A stretch of 64,000 nucleotides of DNA, from assembly GCF_014725735.1 (NCBI RefSeq), contig NZ_CP061368.1, positions 3,611,225 to 3,675,224 on the forward strand. The letters are read 5' to 3'. This DNA comes from Wenzhouxiangella sp. AB-CW3 (lineage in GTDB: Bacteria > Pseudomonadota > Gammaproteobacteria > Xanthomonadales > Wenzhouxiangellaceae). Under the pieces are notes generated by a model. It made no database searches. It saw only the letters and a list, made by a program, of their open reading frames with translations, and was not told where the DNA came from. Made by a program: the position numbers and the translations under genes. Position 1 is the first letter of the stretch, and every line of letters begins with the position of its first letter. Shown here piece by piece: positions 1 to 9,988 of this stretch.

Positions 1-2
1 TG

Positions 3-1667
3 CTACTTGGCCTCGTCGCCTGCACCGAGCCACCGCAACCCGACGCCAACGATCGGGCCGACGAGGAGCCTCTGCCGTCAGAAAACGCCCGCCTGGCTGA
101 AGCCAACGGCAACGGCACCTGCACCGGAACCTACCCCAGTTACTGGCAGGATCCGGCATTTCCGGAGATGTACGCGGCACAGGAAGTCTCCAATCAGCCT
201 CCGGCCGGCTATGACGGTCCCGTCTTTCGCCTGAGTGATGCCTACCCCCCGCAGCCGGTGGACGAACAGGCCGACCAGCCCTGGCGGGATGAGCGCTTCG
301 ATGCCATGTTCGAAGTCGACACCGACCCCGACCTGCGGGCGGAACTGGCCGAGGAGTACAGCTGGCTGGTCATGGCCTACATCCAGGAAGGCAACATCGA
401 CAGTGGCAGCATCACTACCGACTGGGATGTCTGCAACAACGAGGTGCGGCCCTGGTTCCACATACCGTTCCAGACCTACGACGTCATGAGCGGGCGGGAA
501 TTTACCCATGGCCTGACGCGGGAAGCGCCGGTTGCCTACAGCATGAACACGGCAAGCGATTTGCTTGACGGCACGATGTGGGCGGTGGGCATCTTCAATC
601 CCACGGCAGCCTACACCCTGGGCACGATCTGGGGGCCGGAAGGGACACCCACCCTGCCCACTGACAATGTTTCCTTTGACGAAGGCGCGGTGATCGGCAA
701 GCCACTGTTCACTACCCTGTCTGCCGAGCATATGCCGATGCTAGAGAACATGCCGGCCTGGAATGCCAACATCTCCTCGCCGGATTTCTGCAGCTGCAAG
801 CCTCCGGATGGCGAGTCCCGTTGCACCATGGCCGAGCAGAGCCGGCAATGCCCACGCAGCCAGGAGCGATGGGGGCCAGTCACACTGCTGCAGTTCGACT
901 TCGCGATAAAGGACTCCCGCGCGCCGGATACGGCATGGGTGTTCGGCACCTTCGTGGCCGACGGCCAGCGCAAGGCCGACAAGGACAACCCGTGGAACCG
1001 AATCTCCCCGCTGGGCGTGATGTGGGGCAACTCCACGCCACCGGAGGGCCAGCTTGCTTCCGGCTACCCGGACGACCCGCGGAAAAACGGCTTTGAGGAC
1101 ATGGTGATCTTCTGGGATACCGTGGACATGCTCAATGCCGACGGCGGGCCCAACCAGTACGCACATCCCGGACACCTGGGCTGCAACTCCCGCCTCAACG
1201 GCCCGGCCGACAAGGCGTTCAGCTCATGCATGTCCTGCCACGGCACCGCCTCAGTGGCCGATGAAAACATCAACGTGCCCCCGATTGCCGCACAGTTCGG
1301 TGGCCTGACCTCCGAATGCGCGCTGCAAGACGACGACGGCAACTGGATCGACGCCAGCGGCGCGCAAGCCCATCAGCGCAAGGTCAGCGACGTCACCATC
1401 ACCTATCCGCAGATCGACGCCATCTACTTCGCCAACACGCCCGCGGCCGAACCCTTCAACACCACGGTACAAACCGACAGCGGATCGATCAACCTGCTGC
1501 CCGGTCAGCCGGACTATGGCGACAACAACCGATCCAGCTGGATTTCCCTGGACTACTCACTGCAGGCCTCGATCTCCATCGTGCAGTGGAAACAATGGCA
1601 GCAACACAAGGAGGATCCCCAACCGGCAAGGCTCAACATCCACCATGCCGAACCACCGCGCCGATAA
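3..1667 (+). CDS. Haem-binding lipoprotein, 5' end missing
   Basis: The frame is open from the window edge, so the gene starts upstream. Its first visible residues read LLGLVAC followed by an acidic, polar stretch, which looks like the end of a lipoprotein signal peptide with a lipobox cysteine. This predicts an outer- or inner-membrane-anchored periplasmic protein. Near the C-terminus a single CMSCH motif (CxxCH) indicates one covalently bound c-type haem, and several other cysteines, including CSCKP, lie in the middle. The remaining roughly 450 residues match no family I recognise. A role in electron transfer or peroxide chemistry is possible, but that is inference. A GC-rich hairpin overlaps the stop codon. 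An internal ATG at 168 would cut off the lipobox and is not the start. Confidence 0.72.
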   Translation, partial: LLGLVACTEPPQPDANDRADEEPLPSENARLAEANGNGTCTGTYPSYWQDPAFPEMYAAQEVSNQPPAGYDGPVFRLSDAYPPQPVDEQADQPWRDERFDAMFEVDTDPDLRAELAEEYSWLVMAYIQEGNIDSGSITTDWDVCNNEVRPWFHIPFQTYDVMSGREFTHGLTREAPVAYSMNTASDLLDGTMWAVGIFNPTAAYTLGTIWGPEGTPTLPTDNVSFDEGAVIGKPLFTTLSAEHMPMLENMPAWNANISSPDFCSCKPPDGESRCTMAEQSRQCPRSQERWGPVTLLQFDFAIKDSRAPDTAWVFGTFVADGQRKADKDNPWNRISPLGVMWGNSTPPEGQLASGYPDDPRKNGFEDMVIFWDTVDMLNADGGPNQYAHPGHLGCNSRLNGPADKAFSSCMSCHGTASVADENINVPPIAAQFGGLTSECALQDDDGNWIDASGAQAHQRKVSDVTITYPQIDAIYFANTPAAEPFNTTVQTDSGSINLLPGQPDYGDNNRSSWISLDYSLQASISIVQWKQWQQHKEDPQPARLNIHHAEPPRR

Positions 1668-1676
1668 ACGGCGCGG
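1656..1676 (+). terminator. Hairpin over the stop codon, possible terminator
   Basis: CCGCGCCG and CGGCGCGG form a perfect 8 bp stem around the loop ATAAA, which contains the stop codon of the haem lipoprotein. No clear T-tract follows, so intrinsic termination is uncertain. The next 280 bases, up to 1958, hold no gene that I can support. Confidence 0.4.
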
Positions 1677-1958
1677 GCAGTTCATCTACGCAAGCATTCA
1701 GCAAGAATTTTTGCCGCCCTTTCCTTCAGGGCTCGGTCTGGAAAATGCAGTGTCGCCAGTTTTCCTTGCCGGGTCCTGAAGCGGAGGACCGCCTTCCTCG
1801 TACCGGCATGAGAAAAGCGAATGATCACTGGCCATCGAGATCACCAAAGTCGGGACAACTTGCGGGTGGCCATCATATCCGCTTGTTCTGCCCCCTTTAG
1901 CCGCCTCTGTCAAGCTGTCCATTCTGCAGCATCGCAAGGCCCGCGATATACTCCACCC

Positions 1959-2357
1959 ATGAACGCTTCGAGCGACATTGACAAGATTCGCGATTGCCTC
2001 GCTGGGAAGCCCGGTCTCCGTTTGGCGATCGTTTTCGGGTCATTGGCGACCGGTCAGCCTCGTTTTGACAGCGACCTGGATATCGCGGTGGCCGGCGACA
2101 GCGTGATGACCGGCGAGCAGAAAATGGCACTGATTCGCGAACTGGCCGACCAGACCGGACGCAGCGTCGACCTGGTGGATATCAATGCGATTGGAGAACC
2201 CATGCTGGGGCAGATTCTTGCTTCAGGAAAGCGGGTTCTGGGTAGCGACCAGGTTCATGCCGAACTGCTTAGTCGGCACCTGTTCGACCAGGCGGACTTC
2301 ATGCCCTACCGAGACAGGCTACTGGCCGAAAGGCGAAAGGCATGGCTTCAGCAGTAA
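1959..2357 (+). CDS. mntA: MntA-type nucleotidyltransferase antitoxin
   Basis: This is a minimal nucleotidyltransferase of 132 residues. The signature GS-x10-D-x-D is exact: G27-S28, ten residues, then D39-L40-D41. In the MntA family this enzyme transfers AMP from ATP onto a tyrosine of its HEPN partner and so inactivates it. The ATG at 1959 was chosen because it places the signature where the family has it; the open frame extends further upstream, but without family-like sequence. The next gene overlaps its 3' end by 16 bp and encodes a HEPN protein, the standard arrangement of MntA-HepT type VII toxin-antitoxin loci. The function follows from the family and the pairing. Confidence 0.85.
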   Translation: MNASSDIDKIRDCLAGKPGLRLAIVFGSLATGQPRFDSDLDIAVAGDSVMTGEQKMALIRELADQTGRSVDLVDINAIGEPMLGQILASGKRVLGSDQVHAELLSRHLFDQADFMPYRDRLLAERRKAWLQQ

Positions 2358-2776
2358 TTCATGAAAAGCTGGAGTCGCTTCGCCGATGTCTGGGGCGGAT
2401 TCGGCAGCGACGCCCCGAGACCGTACAGGCCTTGAAGGAAGACGTCGATGTTCAGGACATCCTGAGCGTTAATCTGACGCGGGCCGTTCAGTTGTGTGTG
2501 GACATTGCCTCGCACCTACTGGTTACAACAGATGAAGCCCCACCCGAGACCATGGGCCAGAGTTTCGACCGCTTGGCCAACGCCGGGGTCATTTCCCGGC
2601 CAGTGGCCGACCGGATGAAAGCGGCGGTGGGATTTCGCAATATCGCCATCCACAGCTACCAGGAGATTGACTGGGAAATTGTCTTCGCAATCGTCACCCG
2701 GCACCTGGACGACTTCGAAGATTTTGCCCGGGCTGTTGTATATCGGGAAACAGGAAGGTCAAACCCTCTGACTTGA
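2342..2776 (+). CDS. hepT: HepT-type HEPN ribonuclease toxin
   Basis: A 144-residue, mostly helical HEPN protein (DUF86/HepT-like). It carries the catalytic and regulatory motif R-x4-H-x-Y as R99, H104 and Y106 near the C-terminal third. In characterised HepT toxins the Arg and His are required for RNA cleavage, and the Tyr is the residue AMPylated by MntA. All three are present, so the toxin looks intact. It starts inside the end of mntA (16 bp overlap), implying translational coupling with the antitoxin made first. The pair sits alone between unrelated genes, as is typical for horizontally spread toxin-antitoxin modules. Its target RNA cannot be read from sequence. Confidence 0.83.
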   Translation: MASAVIHEKLESLRRCLGRIRQRRPETVQALKEDVDVQDILSVNLTRAVQLCVDIASHLLVTTDEAPPETMGQSFDRLANAGVISRPVADRMKAAVGFRNIAIHSYQEIDWEIVFAIVTRHLDDFEDFARAVVYRETGRSNPLT

Positions 2777-2893
2777 GGGTAATACTGGACGTTGGCGGAT
2801 GCGCCTTGATCATTCCAGGCGAACCCTGCGGCCCGCGACCCTTGCATACCTCCTGATACTCTGTTCGAATCGCTGTCGAGGGAGCAACGCGTT

Positions 2894-3812
2894 TTGAAGG
2901 AATCCGGCAGATCTGTCTGTGCATGTTGCGGGGCCCGCCTGACAGGGCCCTGGTGTTCGGCTTGTGGCGAACGCGCTCGGAGGCCAGGGGGATGTTTCGC
3001 TACGCGAATACCTTGCCGAATTTGCCGAGGCGGCGGTCAATCTGGAAGGCCGTTTCTGGGGCAGCCTGCGAGCGCTGCTGTTCAGGCCGGGGTTGCTGAC
3101 CAGCGAGTACATGGCCGGCCGACGGGTTGGATGGATGCGCCCGCTGCATTTGTTTTTGCTGATCAACCTGCTGTTCTTCCTGCTCTCGGCCGGCTGGACC
3201 ACGTTTTCCACGCCGCTGCAGGTGCATATGACCTCGGGCACGTTTCCGCACCGTGCTGTGGCTTTGGACTGGGTCAATCGTGAACTCAATGACCCGCGCC
3301 TGGAAGCAGAAACCTGGTCAGAACTCGTAACGGCCGGTGGAGATGTCGAGCTCGATGAGACGACTGAAGCGGCGCTGGATCGGCTGGTCGACTATGCGCG
3401 CGAGTTCAACCGCCGTTCCGAAATCACGGCCCGCTCGCTCGTCATCGTGCTGGTGCCAATGGCCACCCTGTTTCCGCTGCTGGCTTTCTGCCGGCGCCGG
3501 GAGTCGGTGGTCAAACACCTGGTTTTTACCACCCACTGGACCGCAGTCATGGTGCTCTTCAGCCTGGTCGGCGGCTGGCTGACGATTGCGGCAATTTACG
3601 CGGGACTGATTGAGCCTGGCCGGGACGACTTGATGGCATCATCGATTAGCCTTTCGCTGATTCTGGCCTGGAGCACCATCAGCTTCTGTCGGGCATACGG
3701 ACTGGGCAGAGTTCGTGCCGTCCTGGCCGCCGTCGGAATGACCCTGTGGTTGACCGTCTTTCTGCAGATTTACCGTGCAATATTGTTTTTCGTGGTCTTC
3801 TGGACCTTGTGA
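2894..3812 (+). pseudogene. DUF3667 zinc-ribbon membrane protein, frameshifted
   Basis: The protein is split over two frames. The first part (TTG at 2894) encodes a zinc ribbon, CACC-x9-CSAC, followed by GERARRPG. The second part, open from about 2964 to the stop at 3812, encodes REYLAEFAEAAVNLEGRFW, LLFRPGLLTSEY and AGRRVGWMRPLHLF, followed by several membrane segments, as in DUF3667 proteins. The frames meet at a run of five G (2987-2991). Removing one G joins them as RARRPGDVSLREYLAEF, the expected family order. This is therefore a genuine frameshift, a sequencing error in a homopolymer, or a slippery site. The family has no known function; it is an inner-membrane protein with a cytoplasmic metal-binding N-terminus. 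Confidence 0.7.
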
Positions 3813-3870
3813 ATGCCCATTGCGCGGATGACGCTGCTGTCCGGGATTTCTCCGGGCCAGCCGACACGGC

Positions 3871-5031
3871 TCAATCGGCCAGCGCAGCGATCGCCGGAAG
3901 CTCCTTCCCTTCGACGTACTCCAGGAATGCGCCACCGGCCGTGGAGATGTAGTCGATGCGGTCGGCGACCTTGTACTTTTCGATCGCGGCAATGGTGTCG
4001 CCGCCGCCGGCCAGGGTGAAGCCATCGCAGGCGGCCACGGCGTGGGCGATGGCCTGGGTGCCGGAGTGGAAAGCCTCGAACTCGAACACACCCACGGGTC
4101 CGTTCCAGATCACGGTGCCGGCCTGACGGACGATGCTGGCGAGCTTGCCGGCGGACTCGGGACCGATATCGAGGATCATTTCGTCGGCATGGATGCGGCC
4201 AACATCGCGCAGGGATGCGTGGGCGTCCTGGTGAAAGCGCTCGGCGGTGAGCACATCGGTGGGCAACGGGATGGCGGCACCCTTCTGCTCGGCGCGCTTG
4301 ATGAGATCCGTCGCGGTGTCGACCAGGTCTTTCTCATACAGTGATGCGCCGACCTTGTAGCCGGCGGCGGCCAGGAAGGTATTGGCAATACCGCCGCCGA
4401 CAATGAGCTGGTCGACCTTGTCGATCAGGGCTTCCAGCACCTGCAGCTTGGTCGAGACCTTGGCGCCACCCACGATGGCCACCAGCGGGCGTTGCGGCTT
4501 GGCCAGTGCCTTGTCCAGCGCCTCGACTTCGCGCGCCAGAAGCGGCCCGGCACAGGCGATTTTTGCCTGGCGGATTACGCCGGCGGTGGAGGCCTGGGCC
4601 CGGTGGGCGGTGGCGAAGGCATCGAAAACCAGCACGTCACACAGCGCGGCCATCTTGTTTGCCAGCGACTCGTCGTTGGCCTTTTCGCCCTTGAGAAAAC
4701 GGACGTTCTCGAGCAGGACGACCTGACCCGGCTGCACGTCGACGCCGTCGATCCAGTCGCGCTTCAGTTCGACCGGCTGGCCCAGCAGCTCACCCAGAGT
4801 TTCAGCCACCGGGGCCAGGGTGAACTCCTCGTCGAACCCCCCTTCATCCGGTCGGCCCAGATGCGACATGACCATGACCGCGGCACCGGCATCGATGCAC
4901 TGGCGGATGGTGGGCAGGGCCGCCTTGATGCGCGCGGCCGAGGTGACCTGGCCGTCGCGAATGGGCACGTTGAGATCGGCGCGAACGAGAACGCGCTTGC
5001 CGTCAAGTTCAACCTGGTCGAGGGTTTTCAT
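3871..5031 (-). CDS. pgk: Phosphoglycerate kinase
   Basis: Converts 1,3-bisphosphoglycerate and ADP to 3-phosphoglycerate and ATP in glycolysis, and the reverse in gluconeogenesis or the Calvin cycle. At 386 residues it has the normal bacterial length. Family signatures are visible: [11 protein letters not shown] near the N-terminus, [18 protein letters not shown] in the nucleotide domain and [15 protein letters not shown] near the C-terminus. It is the last gene of a minus-strand tkt-gap-pgk set, but a 450 bp intergenic stretch with nested inverted repeats separates it from gap. That structure could attenuate or process the transcript. Confidence 0.96.
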   Translation of the reverse strand: MKTLDQVELDGKRVLVRADLNVPIRDGQVTSAARIKAALPTIRQCIDAGAAVMVMSHLGRPDEGGFDEEFTLAPVAETLGELLGQPVELKRDWIDGVDVQPGQVVLLENVRFLKGEKANDESLANKMAALCDVLVFDAFATAHRAQASTAGVIRQAKIACAGPLLAREVEALDKALAKPQRPLVAIVGGAKVSTKLQVLEALIDKVDQLIVGGGIANTFLAAAGYKVGASLYEKDLVDTATDLIKRAEQKGAAIPLPTDVLTAERFHQDAHASLRDVGRIHADEMILDIGPESAGKLASIVRQAGTVIWNGPVGVFEFEAFHSGTQAIAHAVAACDGFTLAGGGDTIAAIEKYKVADRIDYISTAGGAFLEYVEGKELPAIAALAD

Positions 5032-5058
5032 GGTCGTTCCTGCAAATTCAAAGAATCA

Positions 5059-5474
5059 TTCACCACAGAGACACGGAGTTCACAGAGAAGATCACAAATG
5101 AACTCTAGTGGGCCATGCGGTTAATAAGGTAACACTCAGCCGTCGCACAAGCGTCGTGGGCAAGGCGCGCGAGCGCAGGACTGGCCGTACCAATTCAAGC
5201 GAGCGGAACACGTGCAGCGGCTCCACTCGCAAGGCTTCATTCGCTACGCGAAAGTCGCCATGCGGTTTCGCCTGCCCTGCCCACGGCGCTTGTGCGACGG
5301 CCCTTCGGGAGTCACTGTGCTGGCGCGACTCGGCGTTGCGTTTCTTGGCAAGGACGCTGCCATTCCCTGCGAAACGCGCCTTGATTCGCGCCAGCACAGT
5401 GGCTCTGAGCGTTACCTTATTAACCGCATGGCCCACTAGTGTCTTTTCTCTGTGTCCTCTGTGCCTCTGTGGTG
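5059..5474. repeat. Outer inverted repeat of CACAGAG words
   Basis: The left arm (5059-5090) begins TTCACCACAGAGACACGGAG. The right arm (5443-5474), read on the opposite strand, begins TTCACCACAGAGGCACAGAG. Each arm is made of imperfect tandem copies of a CACAGAG-like word. A second copy of this family, with a much shorter spacer, lies at 49861-49956. Between the arms here sits a separate MITE-like element (5106-5438), so the structure is nested. No protein gene is supported in the 5032-5483 interval. Confidence 0.85.
5106..5438. mobile_element. MITE-like element 1, TA-flanked
   Basis: A 333 bp non-coding palindromic element. The 35 bp arms at 5105-5139 and 5405-5439 match with a single mismatch and start CTAGTGGGCCATGCGG. 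TA dinucleotides sit at both ends, as expected of a TA target duplication. An inner imperfect inverted repeat (about 5140-5166 against 5272-5299) gives a multi-hairpin fold. Two internal blocks (5224-5280 and 5345-5371) are closely related to blocks in element 2 at 16333-16560. There is no transposase, so any movement would have to be in trans. It lies inside an older CACAGAG hairpin. Confidence 0.75.
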
Positions 5475-5483
5475 AACCGCTTT

Positions 5484-6491
5484 TCAGACGCGCGAGAGGG
5501 CCAGCGCGGTGTCGAGCATGCGGTTGGAGAAGCCCCACTCGTTGTCGTACCAGGCCAGCACTTTGACCAGGCGGCCACCGGAAACCTTGGTCAGCGTCGA
5601 ATCGAAAATCGACGAGCGCGGGTCGTGGTTGAAGTCGATGGAGACCAGCGGCTCGGTGTTGTAACCGAGAATGCCGGCCAGCTCGCCTTCGCTGGCTTCC
5701 TTGACCACGCTGTTGACCTCATCGACCGTGGTATCGCGACTGGCCACGAAGCTCAGGTCCACCACCGAGACATTGATGGTGGGCACGCGCATGGCGAAGC
5801 CGTCGAGCTTGCCGTCGAGGTCGGGCAGGACCAGGCCGACGGCAGCGGCCGCGCCGGTCTTGGTCGGGATCTGGCTCATGGTGGCCGAACGGGCGCGACG
5901 CAGATCCTTGTGATAGACGTCGGTGAGTACCTGGTCGTTGGTGTAGGCGTGGATGGTGGTCATCAGGCCCGATTCCAGACCGATCTTCTCGTGCAGTGGC
6001 TTGACCACCGGCGACAGACAGTTGGTGGTGCACGAGGCGTTCGAGATGATGTCGTCGCCTTCCTTGAGAATGCCGTGGTTGACGCCGTAGACGATGGTCG
6101 GCAGATCCTTGCCGGCCGGGGCGGAGATCAACACCTTGCGGGCACCGGCGCTCAGATGGGCCGAGGCCTTGTCCTTGCTGGCGAACAGCCCGGTGCATTC
6201 CATCACCACATCCACGCCCAGCTCGCTCCAGGGCAGCTTGGAGGGATCGCGTTCGGCCAGCACGCGGATCTTGTCGCCATTGACGATCATGTGGTCGCCC
6301 TCGACCTTGACCTCGGCATTGAACACGCCATGGGCGCTGTCTCTACGGGTTAGATGCGCATTGGTTTCGGCATCGCCCAGGTCGTTGATGGCGACGATCT
6401 GAACCTCGTCGTTGCGGTTGTACTCGTACAGGGCCCGCAGAACGTTACGGCCGATACGGCCATAGCCGTTGATGGCGACTTTGATGGACAT
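5484..6491 (-). CDS. gap: Glyceraldehyde-3-phosphate dehydrogenase
   Basis: Oxidises glyceraldehyde 3-phosphate with NAD(P)+ and phosphate to 1,3-bisphosphoglycerate. The protein starts at the ATG at 6491, giving [15 protein letters not shown], the canonical Rossmann N-terminus; the frame extends upstream but only with unrelated residues. The catalytic cysteine is C154 in SNASCTTNC, and the C-terminal [12 protein letters not shown] is present. At 335 residues it has the usual length. The segment [18 protein letters not shown] resembles the CbbG/GapB-like branch often found with tkt and pgk, so cofactor preference should not be assumed. It sits between tkt and pgk on the same strand. Confidence 0.96.
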   Translation of the reverse strand: MSIKVAINGYGRIGRNVLRALYEYNRNDEVQIVAINDLGDAETNAHLTRRDSAHGVFNAEVKVEGDHMIVNGDKIRVLAERDPSKLPWSELGVDVVMECTGLFASKDKASAHLSAGARKVLISAPAGKDLPTIVYGVNHGILKEGDDIISNASCTTNCLSPVVKPLHEKIGLESGLMTTIHAYTNDQVLTDVYHKDLRRARSATMSQIPTKTGAAAAVGLVLPDLDGKLDGFAMRVPTINVSVVDLSFVASRDTTVDEVNSVVKEASEGELAGILGYNTEPLVSIDFNHDPRSSIFDSTLTKVSGGRLVKVLAWYDNEWGFSNRMLDTALALSRV

Positions 6492-6632
6492 GGATTCTCT
6501 CCGCAGTGATTGTTTTTGAGGGAATGCGTGAATTGTACTGTGGCGACGACCGAAGGACCAAGTGAAGTTGGGGACGGGTGACAGGCCATGACTTTCCGGC
6601 GCCATGACCCGCTCATCCCTGCGCGCTTTGTG

Positions 6633-8633
6633 TCAGTCCATTGCCTCGCGCACCGCCGAGACAACGGCCTCGGTAGTCAACCCGAACTCCTTGAAGAGTT
6701 CACCGGCCGGTGCCGATGCGCCGAAACTGTCCATGCCGATGACCTTGCCGCCGGGCCCGACAATGTGGCGCCAGTAAAGGCTCACACCCGCCTCGACGGC
6801 CACTCGCGTATCCAGCGCCGCGGGCAGGACCGATTCGCGATAATCGGCATCCTGGGCCATGAACAAGTCAGGATTGGGCATGGAGATCACACGCACGCCG
6901 ATCCCTTCAGCGGCCAGGGTTTCGGCAGCGGCAACGGCCAGCCCGACCTCGGAACCGCTGGCAATGATGGCGGCTTGCGGATCGCCAGCCTGCGGATCGC
7001 TGAGTACGTAGCCACCGCGGCCGATGGAGGCGACCTGCTCGGAATCACGCGGCAGGTGCGGCAGCCCCTGACGGGTCAACACCAGGGCGCTGGGACCGTT
7101 GCGACGAGCCAGCGCGGCGGCCCAGGCAGCAGCCGTCTCGACCTTGTCGGCCGGACGCCAGACATCGAGGTTGGGAATCAACCGCAAGCTGGAGACATGT
7201 TCGACCGGCTGATGAGTCGGCCCATCTTCACCCAGTCCGATGGAGTCATGGGTGTAGACATGAATCGCACCGGTCGGAATCAGGGCCGACATGCGCACCG
7301 CGTTGCGCGCATAGTCGGAGAACACCAGGAAGGTGCCGGTGTAGGGTATGAAACCGCCATGCAGGTGCAGCCCGTTGGCGATGGCGGTCATGCCAAACTC
7401 ACGCACGCCGTAGTAGATGTAGTTGCCGTTGGCGGCATCATCCATGATATCGACACTGCCCGACCAGTTGGTATTGTTCGAACCGGTCAGGTCGGCCGAA
7501 CCGCCCAGCAGTTCGGGCAGATGCGGGCCGAAGGCTTCCAGGCTCATGCCCGAGGCCTTGCGCGTGGCGACGGTGCCATTATCGGCCTGCATGCGACCGA
7601 GAATGTCGGCGACGATACGATCGAAATCCTCGGGCAGCGCACCCGACATGCGGCGCTCCAGCTCGGCGGCCAGCTTGGGATGGGCGTCGCGATAGGCACG
7701 CCACCTGGCCTGCCATTGCTTTTCTCGCTCGGCACCGGTCTCGCGTGCGTCCCAGCCGGCCCGGATCTCGTCGGGCACCTCGAAAGGGGCATGCGGCCAG
7801 TCCAGTTGCTTGCGGGTCGCCTGAACCTCATCATCGCCCAGCGGCGCACCGTGCACACCGGCCGTGCCCTTCTTGTTGGGCGAGCCATGGCCAATCTCGG
7901 TCTTGCAGCAGATCAGTGTGGGCTGATCGGTATTGGTTTGCGCCTGCTCGATGGCCCGGCCGATGGCCGCGGCATCATGGCCGTCGACATCATCGATGAC
8001 CTGCCAGCCATAGGCCCGGAAGCGTTCGGGCGTGTTGTCGGTGAACCAGCCGTCGACCTCGCCGTCGATGGAAATGTTGTTGTCGTCGTAAAACACCACC
8101 AGCTTGCCCAGGCCCCAGGTGCCGGCCAGCGAACAGGCTTCATGCGACACCCCTTCCATCAGGCAGCCATCGCCGGCAAACACCCAGGTGTGATGGTCGA
8201 CGATGGTGTGCTCGTGGGTGTTGAAGCGTTCGGCCAGCAGTCTTTCGGCCAGCGCCATGCCGACTGCATTGGCCAGGCCCTGCCCCAGCGGACCGGTCGT
8301 GGTCTCCACGCCCGGCGCCTCGCCGTATTCCGGGTGGCCTGGCGTCGGCGAGTGCAACTGGCGAAAGTTCTTCAGGTCGTCAATCGACAGGTCGTAGCCT
8401 GTCAGGTGCAGCACCGAGTAGAGCAACATGGAACCATGGCCGTTGGAAACCACGAAACGGTCGCGATCCCACCAGTCGGGGTTGGCGGGATTGTGCCTGT
8501 GGTAATCGTTGAACAGCACTTCAGCGATATCGGCCATGCCCATGGGCATGCCCGGGTGGCCGGAATTGGCACGCTGGACGGCATCCATGGACAGGGCGCG
8601 AATGGCGTTGGCTAGGTCTCGGCGGGTGGTCAT
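6633..8633 (-). CDS. tkt: Transketolase
   Basis: Thiamine-diphosphate enzyme moving two-carbon units between sugar phosphates in the pentose phosphate and Calvin pathways. The start at 8633 gives [20 protein letters not shown], the normal N-terminus; residues further upstream in the frame are not family-like. Visible motifs include [33 protein letters not shown] and the ThDP/Mg site GDGCLMEG, with [17 protein letters not shown] in the pyrimidine domain. At 666 residues it is full length. It is the first gene of tkt-gap-pgk and is divergent from the secreted-protein gene at 8921, with 287 bp between that probably holds both promoters. Confidence 0.96.
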   Translation of the reverse strand: MTTRRDLANAIRALSMDAVQRANSGHPGMPMGMADIAEVLFNDYHRHNPANPDWWDRDRFVVSNGHGSMLLYSVLHLTGYDLSIDDLKNFRQLHSPTPGHPEYGEAPGVETTTGPLGQGLANAVGMALAERLLAERFNTHEHTIVDHHTWVFAGDGCLMEGVSHEACSLAGTWGLGKLVVFYDDNNISIDGEVDGWFTDNTPERFRAYGWQVIDDVDGHDAAAIGRAIEQAQTNTDQPTLICCKTEIGHGSPNKKGTAGVHGAPLGDDEVQATRKQLDWPHAPFEVPDEIRAGWDARETGAEREKQWQARWRAYRDAHPKLAAELERRMSGALPEDFDRIVADILGRMQADNGTVATRKASGMSLEAFGPHLPELLGGSADLTGSNNTNWSGSVDIMDDAANGNYIYYGVREFGMTAIANGLHLHGGFIPYTGTFLVFSDYARNAVRMSALIPTGAIHVYTHDSIGLGEDGPTHQPVEHVSSLRLIPNLDVWRPADKVETAAAWAAALARRNGPSALVLTRQGLPHLPRDSEQVASIGRGGYVLSDPQAGDPQAAIIASGSEVGLAVAAAETLAAEGIGVRVISMPNPDLFMAQDADYRESVLPAALDTRVAVEAGVSLYWRHIVGPGGKVIGMDSFGASAPAGELFKEFGLTTEAVVSAVREAMD

Positions 8634-8920
8634 GATGGCTGGGGCCTTGGTTGGGCAATGGCGGAGAAACCGGACATTGTGCCGCCGCCCGGCCGGCCAC
8701 ACAAGGCCCGCGGAAAGGCCGGACATGCAGCGTGCCCGAACCAGTTCGCCCCCGACCGTGACGAGGGACCCATTTCTGCCATGATTCCGGGCATTTGCGT
8801 GTGAAATCTGCAGGTGCATCTCGGGCCCGGCTCTGCTAGACTTGGTGATGAGGAAAACTTATTCCCGGTATTGCACTCTAAGGGGGCGGGAAGAAGACAG
8901 CTGGATTTCGGGACCAAGTA

Positions 8921-9943
8921 ATGACCGCTCTTAGGCACAGCCTGCTGATGACCACCCTGCTGATGGCCGGAACGGGCGCCATGGCGCACGATTCGACGCC
9001 GTGGTCGATTATCCCCGAGCGAGGCCCGGTTCCGAACGTGATCTCCGACCATGATGCTCTGGGTTTGCCGGGCATGCGGCCGCGCATGACGATGAACCTG
9101 CCTGACAGCCATTGGTCTCCCGAACCGGACGCCCGCAGTGAACAGGGCGCGTCGTTTTCCTGGTCGCTGGAGACCTGGCAGCTTAATACCGCCAGCCTGG
9201 CCCATATCCAGTGCAACAGCGCCACGCTGACCATTGACTCCTACCTGGCACAGGACTGTCGCTTTGTCGACCAGCCCCTACCCGCGGACTCCGTCAACCT
9301 GGTCCAGGTACGCGGCAACTGGACGGCCACCCCGGGGCTGCAGTTCGGCTTTGGAGCATTCCAGAGCCAGCCGGAACCGCCATCGCCCATTCTGGCAATG
9401 CAGCAGGGCGGACATGATTTTTCCAGCGAGCCGGCTGGCCATTACCCCAACCCGCGCTCGTCGGCCTCCGAGGGACTGGACTTCAATGTCAGCTTCGGCA
9501 TTCAGACCGAGCGCGTGGGCGATTTCCTGGTGGGCCTGCAACTGGCGCGTTATCGCCAGCGCATGAGCATGACCGACTTCGGCCTTCCCGTGGACGAATC
9601 GGCCCGGCTTGGCCCCAGAGCCGCCCAGTACGGCAACAGCGCACAATTGATGCTGGGCTGGCGCCGTGGGCGTTTCAGCGGTGAAATGCTGGGCAACCAC
9701 CTCGAAATGCCTTCGGGGCTTGGCCTGAGCAACGAAGCCAGCACGGCCCCCTCGGCCCTGCATACGTTCGACCTGGAACTTTCATGGCAGGCGCTGCGCA
9801 ACGCTTCGATCAGCGTCGGCGTCAGCAATGTTCTCGACACCATGCCGCGAGCCGATGAGCCTGGTGCCGAGAGCCGGCTTGATGAATCGAGCGATAACAT
9901 TTACGGTCGCATTCCGTACGTGCGCTACAAGCACGACCTCTGA
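8921..9943 (+). CDS. Small outer-membrane beta-barrel-like protein
   Basis: A 340-residue secreted protein with a clear signal peptide (MTALRHSLLMTTLLMAGTGAMAHD). The mature part alternates short hydrophobic and polar stretches typical of beta-strands. The C-terminus reads ISVGVSNVLDTMP, then NIYGRIPYVRYKHDL. This closely resembles the last strands of TonB-dependent receptors (GVNN-x-FD, then GR-x-x-Y-x-R-Y). No plug domain or TonB box was recognised and the protein is far shorter than a receptor. It may be a small barrel derived from, or convergent with, that fold. It is followed 45 bp downstream by a proline/glutamate-rich exported protein, suggesting a shared transcript. Substrate unknown. 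Confidence 0.6.
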   Translation: MTALRHSLLMTTLLMAGTGAMAHDSTPWSIIPERGPVPNVISDHDALGLPGMRPRMTMNLPDSHWSPEPDARSEQGASFSWSLETWQLNTASLAHIQCNSATLTIDSYLAQDCRFVDQPLPADSVNLVQVRGNWTATPGLQFGFGAFQSQPEPPSPILAMQQGGHDFSSEPAGHYPNPRSSASEGLDFNVSFGIQTERVGDFLVGLQLARYRQRMSMTDFGLPVDESARLGPRAAQYGNSAQLMLGWRRGRFSGEMLGNHLEMPSGLGLSNEASTAPSALHTFDLELSWQALRNASISVGVSNVLDTMPRADEPGAESRLDESSDNIYGRIPYVRYKHDL

Positions 9944-9988
9944 GCGAAGGGCGAGCGCACCCCAACTCCAGGACAAGGTTTGACCGTG

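Noticed and set aside
5108-5566. Open frames inside the gap-pgk intergenic element
   Set aside because: They consist of the inverted repeats read in both directions, with mirrored peptides such as GHAVNKVTL, and have no protein-like composition.
6588-8615. Long plus-strand open frame opposite transketolase
   Set aside because: Antisense shadow of a strongly conserved gene with no recognisable protein features.
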